Shown one piece after another: positions 37,297 through 47,331 of a DNA stretch of 64,000 nt. Below the pieces are notes generated by a model. The model worked only from the letters and a program-made list of their open reading frames with translations, had not been told where the DNA came from and did not search any database. The stretch covers positions 1 through 64,000 of the forward strand of contig NZ_LMLZ01000022.1 in the NCBI RefSeq assembly GCF_001422735.1. The letters run 5' to 3'. Source of the stretch: Acidovorax sp. Leaf78 (GTDB lineage: Bacteria; Pseudomonadota; Gammaproteobacteria; Burkholderiales; Burkholderiaceae_C). How positions within the stretch are numbered: position 1 is the stretch's first letter; each line of letters starts with the position of its first letter. A program made the translations under genes and the position numbers.

Positions 37297-38247
37297 CTAG
37301 CCGTTGAGCTGCTGCTCCAGCCCGTGCAGGACCTCGTAGCACGCCAGCACGCGGCCCACGCTAGAGTTGGGTTCGCGGCCTTCCTGGATTGCGGCGAAGA
37401 ACTCGCGGTCCTGCAGCTCGATGCCGTTCATCGACACGTCGACATGGCTCACGTCGATCTTCTCGTCCTTGCCGTTGTACAGGTCGTCGTAGCGCGCCAG
37501 GTAGGTGGCGGTGTCGCCGATGTAGCGGAAGTACGTGCCCAGCGGGCCGTCGTTGTTGAACGAGAGCGACAGCGTGCAGATGGCGCCGTTCTCTGCCTTG
37601 AGCTGGATGCTCATGTCCATCGCAATGCCCAGCACGGGGTGGATGGGGCCTTGGATGGCGTTGGCTTTGACGATGGGGCTGCCTGCCTGGTAGGCGAACA
37701 GGTCCACCGTGTGCGCTGCGTGGTGCCACAGCAGATGGTCCGTCCAACTGCGGGCCTGGCCCAGCGCGTTGGTGTTGGTGCGGCGAAAGAAGTAGGTCTG
37801 CACATCCATCTGCTGGATGTTGAATTCGCCCGCCTGGACCTTCTGGTGCACGTACTGGTGGCTGGGGTTGAAGCGGCGCGTGTGGCCGCACATGGCCACC
37901 AGGCCTTTGTCCTTTTGCGTGGCGACGACTTCCTGCGCGCCCTTGAGGCTATCTGCCAGCGGGATCTCCACCTGCACGTGCTTGCCGGCCTTCAGGCAGG
38001 CGATGCTCTGCTCGGCGTGCATCTGCGTGGGCGTGCACAGGATCACGGCGTCCACCTCCTGGATGGCCAGCGCATCGTTCAGGTCGGTGCTGACGTGCTG
38101 GATGCCGTACTTGTCGGCCACTTCCTGGGTCTTGGCCAGGTCGCGGCTGATGAGGGAGATGACTTCGACGCCGTCGATGTTTTTAATGCCGTCCAGATGC
38201 TTGATGCCGAAGGCGCCAGCGCCGGCGAGCGCGACTTTGATGGTCAT
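37297..38247 (-). CDS. ligC: 4-carboxy-2-hydroxymuconate semialdehyde dehydrogenase
   Basis: Oxidises 4-carboxy-2-hydroxymuconate-6-semialdehyde to 2-pyrone-4,6-dicarboxylate with NADP(H) (PmdC in Comamonas). The 316-residue protein starts MTIKVALAGAGAFGIKHLDGI, a Rossmann motif of the GFO/IDH/MocA family. It contains VILCTPTQMHAEQSI, AGKHVQVEIP (catalytic-type Glu) and WTDHLLWHHAAHTVDLF. Last gene of the lig/pmd operon, 16 bases after ligB, before a terminator. Confidence 0.92.
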   Translation of the reverse strand: MTIKVALAGAGAFGIKHLDGIKNIDGVEVISLISRDLAKTQEVADKYGIQHVSTDLNDALAIQEVDAVILCTPTQMHAEQSIACLKAGKHVQVEIPLADSLKGAQEVVATQKDKGLVAMCGHTRRFNPSHQYVHQKVQAGEFNIQQMDVQTYFFRRTNTNALGQARSWTDHLLWHHAAHTVDLFAYQAGSPIVKANAIQGPIHPVLGIAMDMSIQLKAENGAICTLSLSFNNDGPLGTYFRYIGDTATYLARYDDLYNGKDEKIDVSHVDVSMNGIELQDREFFAAIQEGREPNSSVGRVLACYEVLHGLEQQLNG

Positions 38248-38263
38248 GTCGGGTTCCTTGAAG

Positions 38264-39569
<1,306 letters not shown>

Positions 39570-39580
39570 GGTGTGCTCCT

Positions 39581-40519
39581 TCAGCCCTGGGCCAATTCGG
39601 GCCAGTACAGGCGCGTGGGATTGTCCACCAGCAGCTTCTTTTGCAGCTCGGCCGTGGGCGCGATGTGAGGGATGAAGTCCACCAGCAGGCCGTCGTCGGG
39701 CATGTGGTCCTTGAGGTTGGGGTGCGGCCAGTCGGTGCCCCAGAGCACGCGGTCGGGGAACTCCTCGACCACCTTGCGCGCAAACGGCACCACGTCCTGG
39801 TACGCGGCCTGCTCGCCGTTCAGTGCCTTGGGGCCGGCCACCGACAGGCGCTCGGGGCAGCTCACCTTGCTCCACACGTTGGGGTGCTCACGCATGAATT
39901 TCAGGAACAGCGCGAACTCGGGGCCATCCACCGGCTTGCTCACATCCGGGCGGCCCATGTGGTCCACCACCACCGTGGTGGGCAGCTGGGTGAAGAAGTC
40001 CCACAGCTCGGGCAGGTCCACCGCCTCGAAGTAGATCACCACGTGCCAGCCGAGCTTGTGGATGCGGCCGGCGATCTCCATCAGCTCGTCCTTGGGCGTG
40101 AAGTCCACCAGGCGCTTGACGAAGTTGAAGCGCACGCCCCGCACGCCGGCGTCGTGCAGCGCCTGCAGCTCGGCGTCCGAGATGCTGCGCTTGACCGTGG
40201 CCACGCCCTTGGCCTTGCCGCCGCTGGCCTGGAGCGCATCGACCATGGCGCGGTTGTCCGCGCCGTGGCAGGTGGCCTGCACCACCACGTTCTTGTCGAA
40301 GCCCAGGTGGTCGCGCAGCGCGAACAGCTGCGCCTTGGAGGCATCGCACGGCGTGTACTTGCGCTCGGGTGCGTAAGGAAATTCGGCGCCGGGGCCGAAC
40401 ACGTGGCAGTGCGCATCCACCGCGCCTGGGGGCAGCTGGAACCTTGGCTTGGTCGGGCCTGTGTACCAGTCGAGCCAGCCTGCGGTCTTCTCGAAAGGGC
40501 CGGAAGTGGGTTTGCTCAT
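39581..40519 (-). CDS. ligI: 2-pyrone-4,6-dicarboxylate hydrolase
   Basis: Amidohydrolase-superfamily enzyme (312 residues, PmdD-type) that opens 2-pyrone-4,6-dicarboxylate to 4-oxalomesaconate. Key motifs: GAVDAHCHVFGPGAEFP (HxH-like), ATCHGADN, GVRGVRFNF, HVVIYFE, VDHMGRP and WGTDWPHPN (catalytic Asp). The start at MSKPTSGPF has a plausible spacing; the longer frame is not family-like. It lies directly upstream of ligA. Confidence 0.93.
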   Translation of the reverse strand: MSKPTSGPFEKTAGWLDWYTGPTKPRFQLPPGAVDAHCHVFGPGAEFPYAPERKYTPCDASKAQLFALRDHLGFDKNVVVQATCHGADNRAMVDALQASGGKAKGVATVKRSISDAELQALHDAGVRGVRFNFVKRLVDFTPKDELMEIAGRIHKLGWHVVIYFEAVDLPELWDFFTQLPTTVVVDHMGRPDVSKPVDGPEFALFLKFMREHPNVWSKVSCPERLSVAGPKALNGEQAAYQDVVPFARKVVEEFPDRVLWGTDWPHPNLKDHMPDDGLLVDFIPHIAPTAELQKKLLVDNPTRLYWPELAQG

Positions 40520-40550
40520 GATGGTGAAACTTTCACAAAGGTGGATGCCA

Positions 40551-41567
40551 TCAGTCCAGAGACACATTGGCCTTCTTGATCACGTCGCCAAAGCGCTGGC
40601 TCTCGTCCTTCACGAACTGCGCGAACTGGGGGCGCGTGGTGGGGAACGACTCGTAGCCGAAGGTCTTGAACTTCTCGGCCACATCGGGGCCGGTCAGGGC
40701 CTGCTCGATGTCGCGCTTGATCTTGTCGGTGACGGCGGCAGGCAGGCCGGGCGGCACGGCGATGGCGTTCCAGCCGGTCACGGTGAAGTCCTTGGGGCCG
40801 CCCGCTTCGGCCACGGTAGGCACATCGGGGAACTCCGCCGAACGCTGGGGGCCGGCAAACGCCAGCAGGCGCAGCTTGCCCGCACGGTACAGCGGGCCGG
40901 CGGTGGCGGCGCTGCCCAGCGCAAAGTCGATGTCGCCGGTGGCGACCGAGGTGTACAGCTGCGTGGTCTCCTTGAAGATCACGTGCTCCATCTGCGTGCC
41001 GGTGGCGGACTCGAACAGCTCCGAGCCCAGGTGCACCGGGTTGCCCACGGACCACGAGCCGTAGTTGAGCTTGCCCGGGCGGGCCTTGGCGTCGGCCACG
41101 ATGTCGCCCACGGTCTTGTACTTGCTGCCCGTGCCCACGGTGAAGAAGAAGTGGGTCTTGAACAGCGGCAGCAGCGTGTCGAAGTCCTTGGCCACGTCGT
41201 AGGGCAGTTTCTTGAACAGGCTGGGGTAGGCGGCCAGGTGCACGTTGTCCAGCACGATCAGATCATGCCCGTCCTTGGCGCCGCGCTTGAAGGCGTCGAT
41301 GGCGATGAAGCCATTGCCGCCCGGGCGGTTTTCGACCACCACGGGCTGGTTCCAGATGCGGCCGAGCTTCTCGGCCACGATGCGCGCCACGCCGTCCGGG
41401 CCACCGCCCACGGGGAAGGGCGTGATGATGCGCACGGGCTTGGTGGGGAAGGTCTGTTGGGCGTGTGCACCATGGGATGCGAGGCCCAGGGTGGCAGCCA
41501 GGCCGAGCGAGGCCACGGACGCGAGGCCGATGCGGCGACGCAGGGGAGAGACGGTGCGGAGGGTCAT
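40551..41567 (-). CDS. Bug-type (TctC) substrate-binding protein
   Basis: A 338-residue periplasmic binding protein of the tripartite tricarboxylate transporter (TTT) family. An Arg-rich signal peptide (MTLRTVSPLRRRIGLASVASLGLAATLGLASHGAHA) is followed by FPTKPVRIITPFPVGGGPDGVARI and VVENRPGGNGFIAIDAFK, classic Bug motifs. It sits inside the lig operon between ligK and ligI, so it probably binds protocatechuate, vanillate or a dicarboxylic intermediate. The membrane partners TctA/TctB are absent, as is usual for orphan Bug genes. Confidence 0.9.
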   Translation of the reverse strand: MTLRTVSPLRRRIGLASVASLGLAATLGLASHGAHAQQTFPTKPVRIITPFPVGGGPDGVARIVAEKLGRIWNQPVVVENRPGGNGFIAIDAFKRGAKDGHDLIVLDNVHLAAYPSLFKKLPYDVAKDFDTLLPLFKTHFFFTVGTGSKYKTVGDIVADAKARPGKLNYGSWSVGNPVHLGSELFESATGTQMEHVIFKETTQLYTSVATGDIDFALGSAATAGPLYRAGKLRLLAFAGPQRSAEFPDVPTVAEAGGPKDFTVTGWNAIAVPPGLPAAVTDKIKRDIEQALTGPDVAEKFKTFGYESFPTTRPQFAQFVKDESQRFGDVIKKANVSLD

Positions 41568-41588
41568 GGGATGCAATGCAGGTGGAAT

Positions 41589-41644
41589 GCTATAAATAAG
41601 ATAGCTGCTTGCGCTTGATAGACAAGCGGTAGCGACCAAAAATG
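41589..41644. repeat. Dispersed element copy, best-preserved example
   Basis: Intergenic copy between ligK and the Bug gene. It contains the hairpin GCTATAAATAAGATAGC, then TGCTTGCGCTTGATAGAC, AAGCGGTAGCGACC and AAAAATGG. I use it as the reference for other copies. It lies within the lig operon, so it is transcribed. Confidence 0.85.
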
Positions 41645-41670
41645 GCGTGATTCAGGGCTCAGTCGATGTG

Positions 41671-42354
41671 TCAGTCGATGTACTTGAGGCCCGCCTTCTC
41701 CAGGCCGGGGCGCATGTTGTACATGTCGAGGCCCAGCACGCCGCTCGCCAGCTTGGCGCGCTTCTCGCCTTCGAAGCTCTCGCGCTTTTGCGCGGCGGCC
41801 AGCGTCTCGACCGCACGCGCGGCGGGCACGCAGACCACGCCGTCGTCATCGGCCACGATCACGTCGCCCGGCGTGACGAGCGCACCGGCGCACACCACGG
41901 GAATGTTCACCGAACCCAGCGTGGCCTTGATCGTGCCCTTGCTGCTGATGGCGCGACTCCACACGGGGAAGCTCATCTCCTGCAGCGTCTTCACGTCGCG
42001 CACGCCGGCATCGATGATGAGCGCGCGCGCACCGCGCGACTGGAACGACGTGGCGAGCAGGTCGCCGAAGTAGCCGTCGGTGCACTCGGACGTGACCCCT
42101 GCCACCACCACGTCGCCGGGCTGGATCTGCTCGGCCGCGACGTGCAGCATCCAGTTGTCGCCCGGCTGCAGCAGCACGGTCACTGCCGTGCCGCTGATCT
42201 GCTGGCCGCCATAGATGGGGCGCATGTACGGCTTGAGCAGGCCGACGCGGCCCATGGCCTCGTGCACGGTGGCCGAGCCCAGGGCAGCCAGACCGTCGGC
42301 GGCCGCGCGGTCGGCGCGGGTGATGTTGCGGTAGACAACGCCTAGTTCGTACAT
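41671..42354 (-). CDS. ligK: 4-carboxy-4-hydroxy-2-oxoadipate aldolase
   Basis: Class II aldolase (227 residues, PmdF-type), which splits 4-carboxy-4-hydroxy-2-oxoadipate to pyruvate and oxaloacetate; it also decarboxylates oxaloacetate. It belongs to the RraA-like fold: [44 protein letters not shown] with the metal-binding region, and [14 protein letters not shown]. The start at [11 protein letters not shown] is well placed; longer frame ignored. Stands between ligJ and the Bug gene. Confidence 0.92.
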   Translation of the reverse strand: MYELGVVYRNITRADRAAADGLAALGSATVHEAMGRVGLLKPYMRPIYGGQQISGTAVTVLLQPGDNWMLHVAAEQIQPGDVVVAGVTSECTDGYFGDLLATSFQSRGARALIIDAGVRDVKTLQEMSFPVWSRAISSKGTIKATLGSVNIPVVCAGALVTPGDVIVADDDGVVCVPAARAVETLAAAQKRESFEGEKRAKLASGVLGLDMYNMRPGLEKAGLKYID

Positions 42355-42421
42355 GGTGGTCTCTCTTCGTTTGTGTGGGTGGTGTTGGAACTTTGAGCGC
42401 ACGGCGTTCGATCACCCTCCA

Positions 42422-42482
42422 CCGTTCGGGCTGAGCTTGTCGAAGCCTCAGCGCGGCGCTTCGACAGGCTCAGCGTGAACGG
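42422..42482. repeat. Inverted pair of TTCGACAGGCTCAGC repeats
   Basis: Two copies of a 25-bp dispersed repeat in opposite orientation (42422-42446 and 42458-42482), able to form a long hairpin, between ligJ and ligK. This is the BIME-like arrangement of REP-type elements. Confidence 0.85.
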
Positions 42483-42516
42483 GCGGGGTGGGGGTTGATC
42501 TCAACCGACTGCGAGA

Positions 42517-43551
42517 TCAAAGCCCCTTGGCCTTCAGGCGCGCATCCAGGCGCGGGAACACGCGGCGCACATTGCCTTCGTAGACCTGGTGCTTGTCGTC
42601 CGCGCTCAGGATCTTGCTGGCCTCGATGTAGCGCTTGGTGTCGTCGTAGTAGTTGCCGGTGGTGGGGTCGATGCCGCGCACCGCGCCGATCATCTCGCTG
42701 GCGAACAGCACGTTCTTCACCGGGATCACCGTGTTCAGCAAATCGATGCCGGGCTGGTGGTAGACGCAGGTGTCGAAGAACACGTTGTTCATCAGGTGGT
42801 CGTCCAGCAGCGGCTTCTTCATCTCCTGCGCCAGGCCGCGGAACCGGCCCCAGTGGTAAGGCACTGCGCCGCCGCCGTGCGGGATCAAGAACCTGAGCGT
42901 GGGGAAGTCCTTGAACAAATCGCCCTGGATCAGCTGCATGAAGGCCGTGGTGTCGGCGTTCAGGTAGTGCGCGCCCGTGGTGTGAAAGCACGCGTTGCAG
43001 CTGGTGCTCACATGGATCATGGCGGGCAGGTCGTACTCCACCATCTTCTCGTAGATGGGGTACCAGTGCTTGTCGGTCAGCGGTGGGCTGGTCCAGTGGC
43101 CGCCCGAGGGGTCGGGGTTCAGGTTGATGCCCACGGCGCCGTATTCATGCACGCACTTTTCCAGCTCGGGGATGCAGGTGGCGGGGTCCACGCCGGGGCT
43201 TTGCGGCAGCATGGCCACGGGCACGAAATGGTCGGGGAACAGCGTGGAGACGCGATAGCACAGCTCATTGCAGATGGCGGCCCAGGTGCTGGACACCTCG
43301 AAGTCGCCGATGTGGTGGGCCATGAAGCTCGCGCGCGGGCTGAACAGCGTGATGTCGCTGCCGCGCTCTTTCATCAGCTTGAGCTGGTTGGTCTCGATGG
43401 ACTCGCGCAGTTCGTCGTCGCTGATGGTCAGGTCTGCCACCTTGGGCATCTGGGCGGGGTCCTTGATGCCGGCGATCTGCGCGTTGCGCCAGTTCTCCAG
43501 CGCCTTGGGGGCCGTGGTGTAGTGGCCGTGGCAGTCGATGATGAGGCTCAT
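42517..43551 (-). CDS. ligJ: 4-oxalomesaconate hydratase
   Basis: Amidohydrolase-superfamily hydratase (344 residues, PmdE-type), adding water to 4-oxalomesaconate to give 4-carboxy-4-hydroxy-2-oxoadipate. Motifs: LIIDCHGHYTTAPKAL (HxH metal site), HVSTSCNACFHTTGAHYLNADTT, FLIPHGGGAVPYHWGRFRGL (His) and FASEMIGAVRGIDP. Length and motifs agree with LigJ. It is followed by ligK and preceded by a ModA-like gene. Confidence 0.92.
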   Translation of the reverse strand: MSLIIDCHGHYTTAPKALENWRNAQIAGIKDPAQMPKVADLTISDDELRESIETNQLKLMKERGSDITLFSPRASFMAHHIGDFEVSSTWAAICNELCYRVSTLFPDHFVPVAMLPQSPGVDPATCIPELEKCVHEYGAVGINLNPDPSGGHWTSPPLTDKHWYPIYEKMVEYDLPAMIHVSTSCNACFHTTGAHYLNADTTAFMQLIQGDLFKDFPTLRFLIPHGGGAVPYHWGRFRGLAQEMKKPLLDDHLMNNVFFDTCVYHQPGIDLLNTVIPVKNVLFASEMIGAVRGIDPTTGNYYDDTKRYIEASKILSADDKHQVYEGNVRRVFPRLDARLKAKGL

Positions 43552-43609
43552 GGGGTGGTGCTCCTGAAAGATGTTCTTGTCGAAGTGCTTGTGCTGTGGC
43601 GCAGGCCGG

Positions 43610-44299
43610 TCACGCGGGGCTCATGCCCTGCCTATGCTTGGCGTCCGCGGCTTGCGGCGACGCCATGTAGGCCAGCAGTTCGCGGGCGGCATCGGCCTGC
43701 TGCGACAACGCGCCGATGCCGGCGGAGAACGTGGTCGTGATCTGGATGGCGGGCGGCAGCGGCCCGACGATGGCGATGCCCTGCACGTGCAGCAGCTCGC
43801 TCAATTGCTGAAAACCCAGCTCCACCTCGCCCTTGGCCACCAGCGAGCCCACGGGCACGCCGGGCGGTGCCTGCACCATGCGGCCGGCGATCTCGCCGGC
43901 GATGCCCCAGCGTTCGAACAGCTTTGCCAGCGCCACGCCGCTCGGGCCGGTGGAGTAGCTGATGCTGCGCGCGGCCAGCACGGCCTGGCGCACGGCGTCT
44001 TCGGAGCCGATGTCCGGCTGCGGCGCACCGGCGGGCACGGCCACCGCCACGCCCGAATGCACCAGGTCCACCACGCTGCCGGGCACGATGCAGCCCGCGG
44101 CCAGCAGCTTGGCGATGGCGTCGGCCGCGAGCACCACCACATCGAAGGACTCGCCGGCCATCACGCGCTGGGCGGCGTCCACACCGCCCACGGCCTCGAT
44201 GCTGGCGCGGTGGCCCGTGGCCTGCTCGAAGCCCGCAGTCAGCTCGGCCAGCACCTGGCGGGTGGCCATGGACGAGATTCCGCGAAGGTGTTGGGACAT
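43610..44299 (-). CDS. Cytoplasmic ModA-like substrate-binding domain protein
   Basis: A 229-residue protein with the fold of molybdate-type (type 2) periplasmic binding proteins: ATRQVLAELTAGFEQATGH, the ligand loop VVVLAADAIAKLLAAG, SISYSTGPSGVALAKLFERWG and a C-terminal IQITTTFSAGIGALSQQADAARELLAYM. No signal peptide is visible at the chosen start (MSQHLRGISS), so it may remain cytosolic; the longer frame (to 44404) does not provide one either. It heads the lig operon. Role unknown: a sensor or binding protein for a pathway acid is possible. Confidence 0.8.
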   Translation of the reverse strand: MSQHLRGISSMATRQVLAELTAGFEQATGHRASIEAVGGVDAAQRVMAGESFDVVVLAADAIAKLLAAGCIVPGSVVDLVHSGVAVAVPAGAPQPDIGSEDAVRQAVLAARSISYSTGPSGVALAKLFERWGIAGEIAGRMVQAPPGVPVGSLVAKGEVELGFQQLSELLHVQGIAIVGPLPPAIQITTTFSAGIGALSQQADAARELLAYMASPQAADAKHRQGMSPA

Positions 44300-44395
44300 G
44301 GTGGCGTGAAGATGGAAGGCAGACAAAAGAGCGAGGGCGCCCTGCCCGCACGGGGCCTTGGAGCGCTGTCTAGGCCGGATTCTGGGCGAAGCCGA

Positions 44396-44415
44396 GCTAT
44401 ACAAAAAGTAGCTGC
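44396..44415. repeat. Partial dispersed element copy
   Basis: Hairpin GCTAT-ACAAAAA-GTAGC followed by TGC, the first part of the dispersed element only. It sits in the divergent region between the lig operon and its LysR regulator. Confidence 0.55.
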
Positions 44416-44430
44416 ACCGTCTAGCAGGTA

Positions 44431-44445
44431 TATCATTTACCGATA
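44431..44445. promoter_or_regulatory. Candidate LysR operator (TATC-N7-GATA)
   Basis: The dyad TATCATTTACCGATA lies 40 bases upstream of the LysR start and 132 upstream of the divergent lig operon start. Its symmetry and location fit a LysR-type recognition site controlling both directions. Confidence 0.5.
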
Positions 44446-44484
44446 GGAAACACTTTTGCCGAACACCCGCTTCGCGCCTCTCCG

Positions 44485-45405
44485 ATGGACCTCAAGCAGC
44501 TGGAATACTTTGTGCGCGTGGCCGAGCTGGGCAGCTTCACCCGCGCGGCCGCCGCGCTGGACGTGGCGCAGTCGGCGCTGAGCCGCCAGATCCGCCTGCT
44601 GGAGGTGGAGCTGCGTCAGAACCTGCTGGTGCGCAATGGCCGGGGCGCCACGCCCACCGAAGCGGGCAAGCTGCTGGTGGAGCACGGGCGCGGCATCCTG
44701 CACCAGATGGCGCGGGCGCGGGAGGACATGGACCGCATGCGCGGCGGGCTGTCGGGCCGCGTGGCCATCGGCCTGCCCAACAGCGTGGCGCGGGTGATGA
44801 CGGTGCCGCTGACCCGCGCCTTCCGCCAGGAGCTGCCCGAGGCGCGCCTGTCCATCAGCGAGGGGCTGTCGGGCGCGATTCTGGAAGGCCTGGTCAGCGG
44901 GCGCCTGGACATCGTGGTGCTCTACAACGCCCAGCCCTCGCGCGATATCGATGTGGCGCACCTCATCGACGAAGACCTGGTGCTGGTGCGCGTGCGCCCG
45001 CCCGGCCTGGCCGAAGACCCGCCGCCCGGCCCCATCCCGCTGGCCGAGGTGGCGCGGCTGCCGCTGATCATCCCGTCGCGGCCCAACGCGATCCGCATGC
45101 ATGTGGAATCGGAGATGGCCAACATCGGCTGCCGGCCCGAGGTGGCGCTGGAGATCGACGGTGTCTCCGCCATCCTGGACCTGGTGGCCGACGGCGCGGG
45201 CTGCGCTATCCTCTCGCGCAACGCGCTGCTCAACTCGCCCCGGCCGTCGGCCTACACGGCCCAGGTCATCGGCACGCCGGGCAAGCCGCCGCTGCGCATC
45301 GCGCTGTCGCTGGCGACCAGCCTGCAACGGCCGGCCACGCAGGTGCAGAAAGCGGCGCTGGAGCTGATCCAGCGCACGGTGCCGCTGGTGTTCGAGCACC
45401 CGTGA
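44485..45405 (+). CDS. LysR-type regulator of the lig/pmd operon
   Basis: A 306-residue LysR-type regulator. The winged-helix N-terminus is MDLKQLEYFVRVAELGSFTRAAAALDVAQSALSRQIRLLE, with the family recognition helix; the effector domain starts about residue 93 (GRVAIGLPNSVARVM) and contains a typical SEGLSGAILEGLVSGRLDIVVLYN. It is divergent from the lig operon, the position of PmdR-type regulators, so it probably responds to protocatechuate or a pathway intermediate. Confidence 0.9.
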   Translation: MDLKQLEYFVRVAELGSFTRAAAALDVAQSALSRQIRLLEVELRQNLLVRNGRGATPTEAGKLLVEHGRGILHQMARAREDMDRMRGGLSGRVAIGLPNSVARVMTVPLTRAFRQELPEARLSISEGLSGAILEGLVSGRLDIVVLYNAQPSRDIDVAHLIDEDLVLVRVRPPGLAEDPPPGPIPLAEVARLPLIIPSRPNAIRMHVESEMANIGCRPEVALEIDGVSAILDLVADGAGCAILSRNALLNSPRPSAYTAQVIGTPGKPPLRIALSLATSLQRPATQVQKAALELIQRTVPLVFEHP

Positions 45406-45458
45406 ACGTCGCCGGGTATCACGCTGCTTATGGAAGTAGAAAAACGGTTCACCTCCTA

Positions 45459-45518
45459 CCGTTCACGCTGAGCCTGTCGAAGCGCGGCACCAGGCTTCGA
45501 CAAGCTCAGCCCGAACGG
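45459..45518. repeat. Inverted pair of TTCGACAGGCTCAGC repeats
   Basis: Two copies in opposite orientation (45459-45483, 45494-45518) between the convergent ends of the LysR gene and the Bug gene. They could form a hairpin and act as a bidirectional terminator. Confidence 0.85.
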
Positions 45519-45599
45519 CAAGGGGTGCGGTAAAGGGGTGCGGTACGGGGGCAGTCAGCCCGACCGGTATCGGGCCGGCTGATTGAACGCGAACCCTGC

Positions 45600-46586
45600 C
45601 TACTGCCGCGCGATCTTGGCCCGCGTGATCACATCGCCCCAGCGCCGCACATCGGCCGCCAGGTGTTCGGCGGCCTGCGCGGGCGTGCTGCCCTGGGCCT
45701 GCAGGTTCAGCTCCAGCAGGCGCTTTTTCACGTCGGGCTGGGCCAGGGCCGATTGCACCTCGCGCGACAGGCGCTCCACCACGGCGGGCGGGGTGCGTGC
45801 GGGCACGGCCAGGCCGTTCCAGGACGTGACGTTGAAGCCGGCCAGGGGGCCACCGCTCTCGCGCACCGTGGGAACCTCGGGCAGCTGTGGCGCGCGCTGG
45901 GCGCCCAGCACCGCCAGCGGGCGCAAGGCCCTGGAGCCGATCTGCGGCATCAGCCCGCCGAGGATGTCCACCATGGCGTCGATCTCGCCGCCGCGCAGTG
46001 CGGTGATGACCGGCGGCGTGCCGTTGAAGGGCACCACCTGGGCGTCGATGCCGGCGGTCACCTTGAAGAGTTCGGCCGCCAGGTTCTGCGTGGTGCCGAT
46101 CTGCGGCGTGCCGATGTTGAGCTTGCCCGGGTTCGCGCGGCCATAGGCCAGCAGCTCTGCCAGGGTGCCGAAGCGCCCGCCTTCGCGCACGACGATGGCC
46201 AGGTCGAACGTGGCCAGCAGCGACACCGGCACGAAGTCCTTCAGCGTGTCGAACGGCAGCGTATTGAACAGCGCGGCGCTCACCGCGGTGCCGCTGCTGA
46301 TGAGCAGCAGCGTATGCCCGTCGGGCTCGGCGCGTGCGACCTGCTCGCCGGCCACCACGCCGCCCGCGCTGGGCTTGTTCTCGATCACCACGCTCTGCCC
46401 CAGCGGGCCCGCGATCTTCTGGCCCACCGTGCGCGCGGTGATGTCGGCCGCGCCGCCCGCCGCATTGGGCACCACGATGCGGATCGGGCGCGAGGGGAAC
46501 GCTGGCTGCGCGTAGGCGGCGGCGGCGCCCCACGCTGCGGCCAGGGCCAGGAAGTTTCTGCGATGGATGGTGAGGTTCATGCGCAT
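45600..46586 (-). CDS. Bug-type (TctC) substrate-binding protein
   Basis: A 328-residue periplasmic binding protein of the TTT family. The signal peptide MRMNLTIHRRNFLALAAAWGAAAAYAQP contains a twin-arginine-like RRNFLA, and the mature part shows FPSRPIRIVVPNAAGGAADI and VVIENKPSAGGVVAGEQVA. It follows livF by only 13 bases, so it belongs to the ABC transporter operon and may bind the same type of aromatic acid. No TctA/TctB nearby. Confidence 0.9.
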   Translation of the reverse strand: MRMNLTIHRRNFLALAAAWGAAAAYAQPAFPSRPIRIVVPNAAGGAADITARTVGQKIAGPLGQSVVIENKPSAGGVVAGEQVARAEPDGHTLLLISSGTAVSAALFNTLPFDTLKDFVPVSLLATFDLAIVVREGGRFGTLAELLAYGRANPGKLNIGTPQIGTTQNLAAELFKVTAGIDAQVVPFNGTPPVITALRGGEIDAMVDILGGLMPQIGSRALRPLAVLGAQRAPQLPEVPTVRESGGPLAGFNVTSWNGLAVPARTPPAVVERLSREVQSALAQPDVKKRLLELNLQAQGSTPAQAAEHLAADVRRWGDVITRAKIARQ

Positions 46587-46599
46587 GCCTTGGCCCCTG

Positions 46600-47331
46600 T
46601 CAGCGTGACACGCCCAGCAGGCGGTCCAGCAGCGCGGGCTGCGCGCTCAGCTCTGCTGCCGTGCCCGCATGCACCACCGTGCCCCGGTCCAGCACGGCGG
46701 CCTGGTCCGAGATGGCCAGGATGGCCTGCGGGTGCTGCTCCACGATGATGGCCGACAGGCCTTCTTCGCGCGTGATGCGGCGGATGGCGCGCAGCAGCTC
46801 TTCCACGATGATGGGCGCGAGCCCTTCGAGCGGCTCGTCCAGCAGCAAGAGGCGCGGGTTGAGCACCAGCGCGCGGCCCACGGCCAGCATCTGCTGCTCG
46901 CCGCCCGACAGCTGCGTGCCCAGGTTGGTCTTGCGTTCTGCCAGGCGCGGGAACATTTCGTACACCCGCTCGGGCGTCCAGGGGCGCGAGGTGGAGCCCT
47001 TGCGCCCGGGGCGCGCCACGGCCGTGAGGTTCTCGTGCACGGTGAGCGACTTGAAGATGTTGCGCTCCTGCGGCACCCAGCCAATGCCCGCGGCGGCGCG
47101 CTCGTGCGATGGCAGCTTGTGCAGCGCCGCACCGCCGAGCATCACCGTGCCGCCGTGCTGGCGCGTGGCGCCTGCCAGCGTGTTGATGAGCGTGGTCTTG
47201 CCCGTGCCGTTGCGGCCCAGCAGGGCCAGGGTGTCGCCTTCGGCCAGCGACAGTGAGATGCCTTGCAGCACCACGGCTTCGCCGTAGCCCGCGCTAAGGC
47301 CTTCGATACGCAGCAGTTCGTTCTTAGACAT
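46600..47331 (-). CDS. livF: Branched-chain-type ABC transporter ATPase
   Basis: A 243-residue ATPase of the LivF type. Walker A LLGRNGTGKTTLINTLAG, the Q-loop WVPQERNIF, signature QLSGGEQQMLAVGRAL, Walker B RLLLLDEPLEGLAP and switch His EQHPQAI are all present. In this genomic setting it probably energises uptake of vanillate or related aromatic acids. The ATG at 47331 lies eight bases inside the livG 3' end. Confidence 0.93.
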   Translation of the reverse strand: MSKNELLRIEGLSAGYGEAVVLQGISLSLAEGDTLALLGRNGTGKTTLINTLAGATRQHGGTVMLGGAALHKLPSHERAAAGIGWVPQERNIFKSLTVHENLTAVARPGRKGSTSRPWTPERVYEMFPRLAERKTNLGTQLSGGEQQMLAVGRALVLNPRLLLLDEPLEGLAPIIVEELLRAIRRITREEGLSAIIVEQHPQAILAISDQAAVLDRGTVVHAGTAAELSAQPALLDRLLGVSR

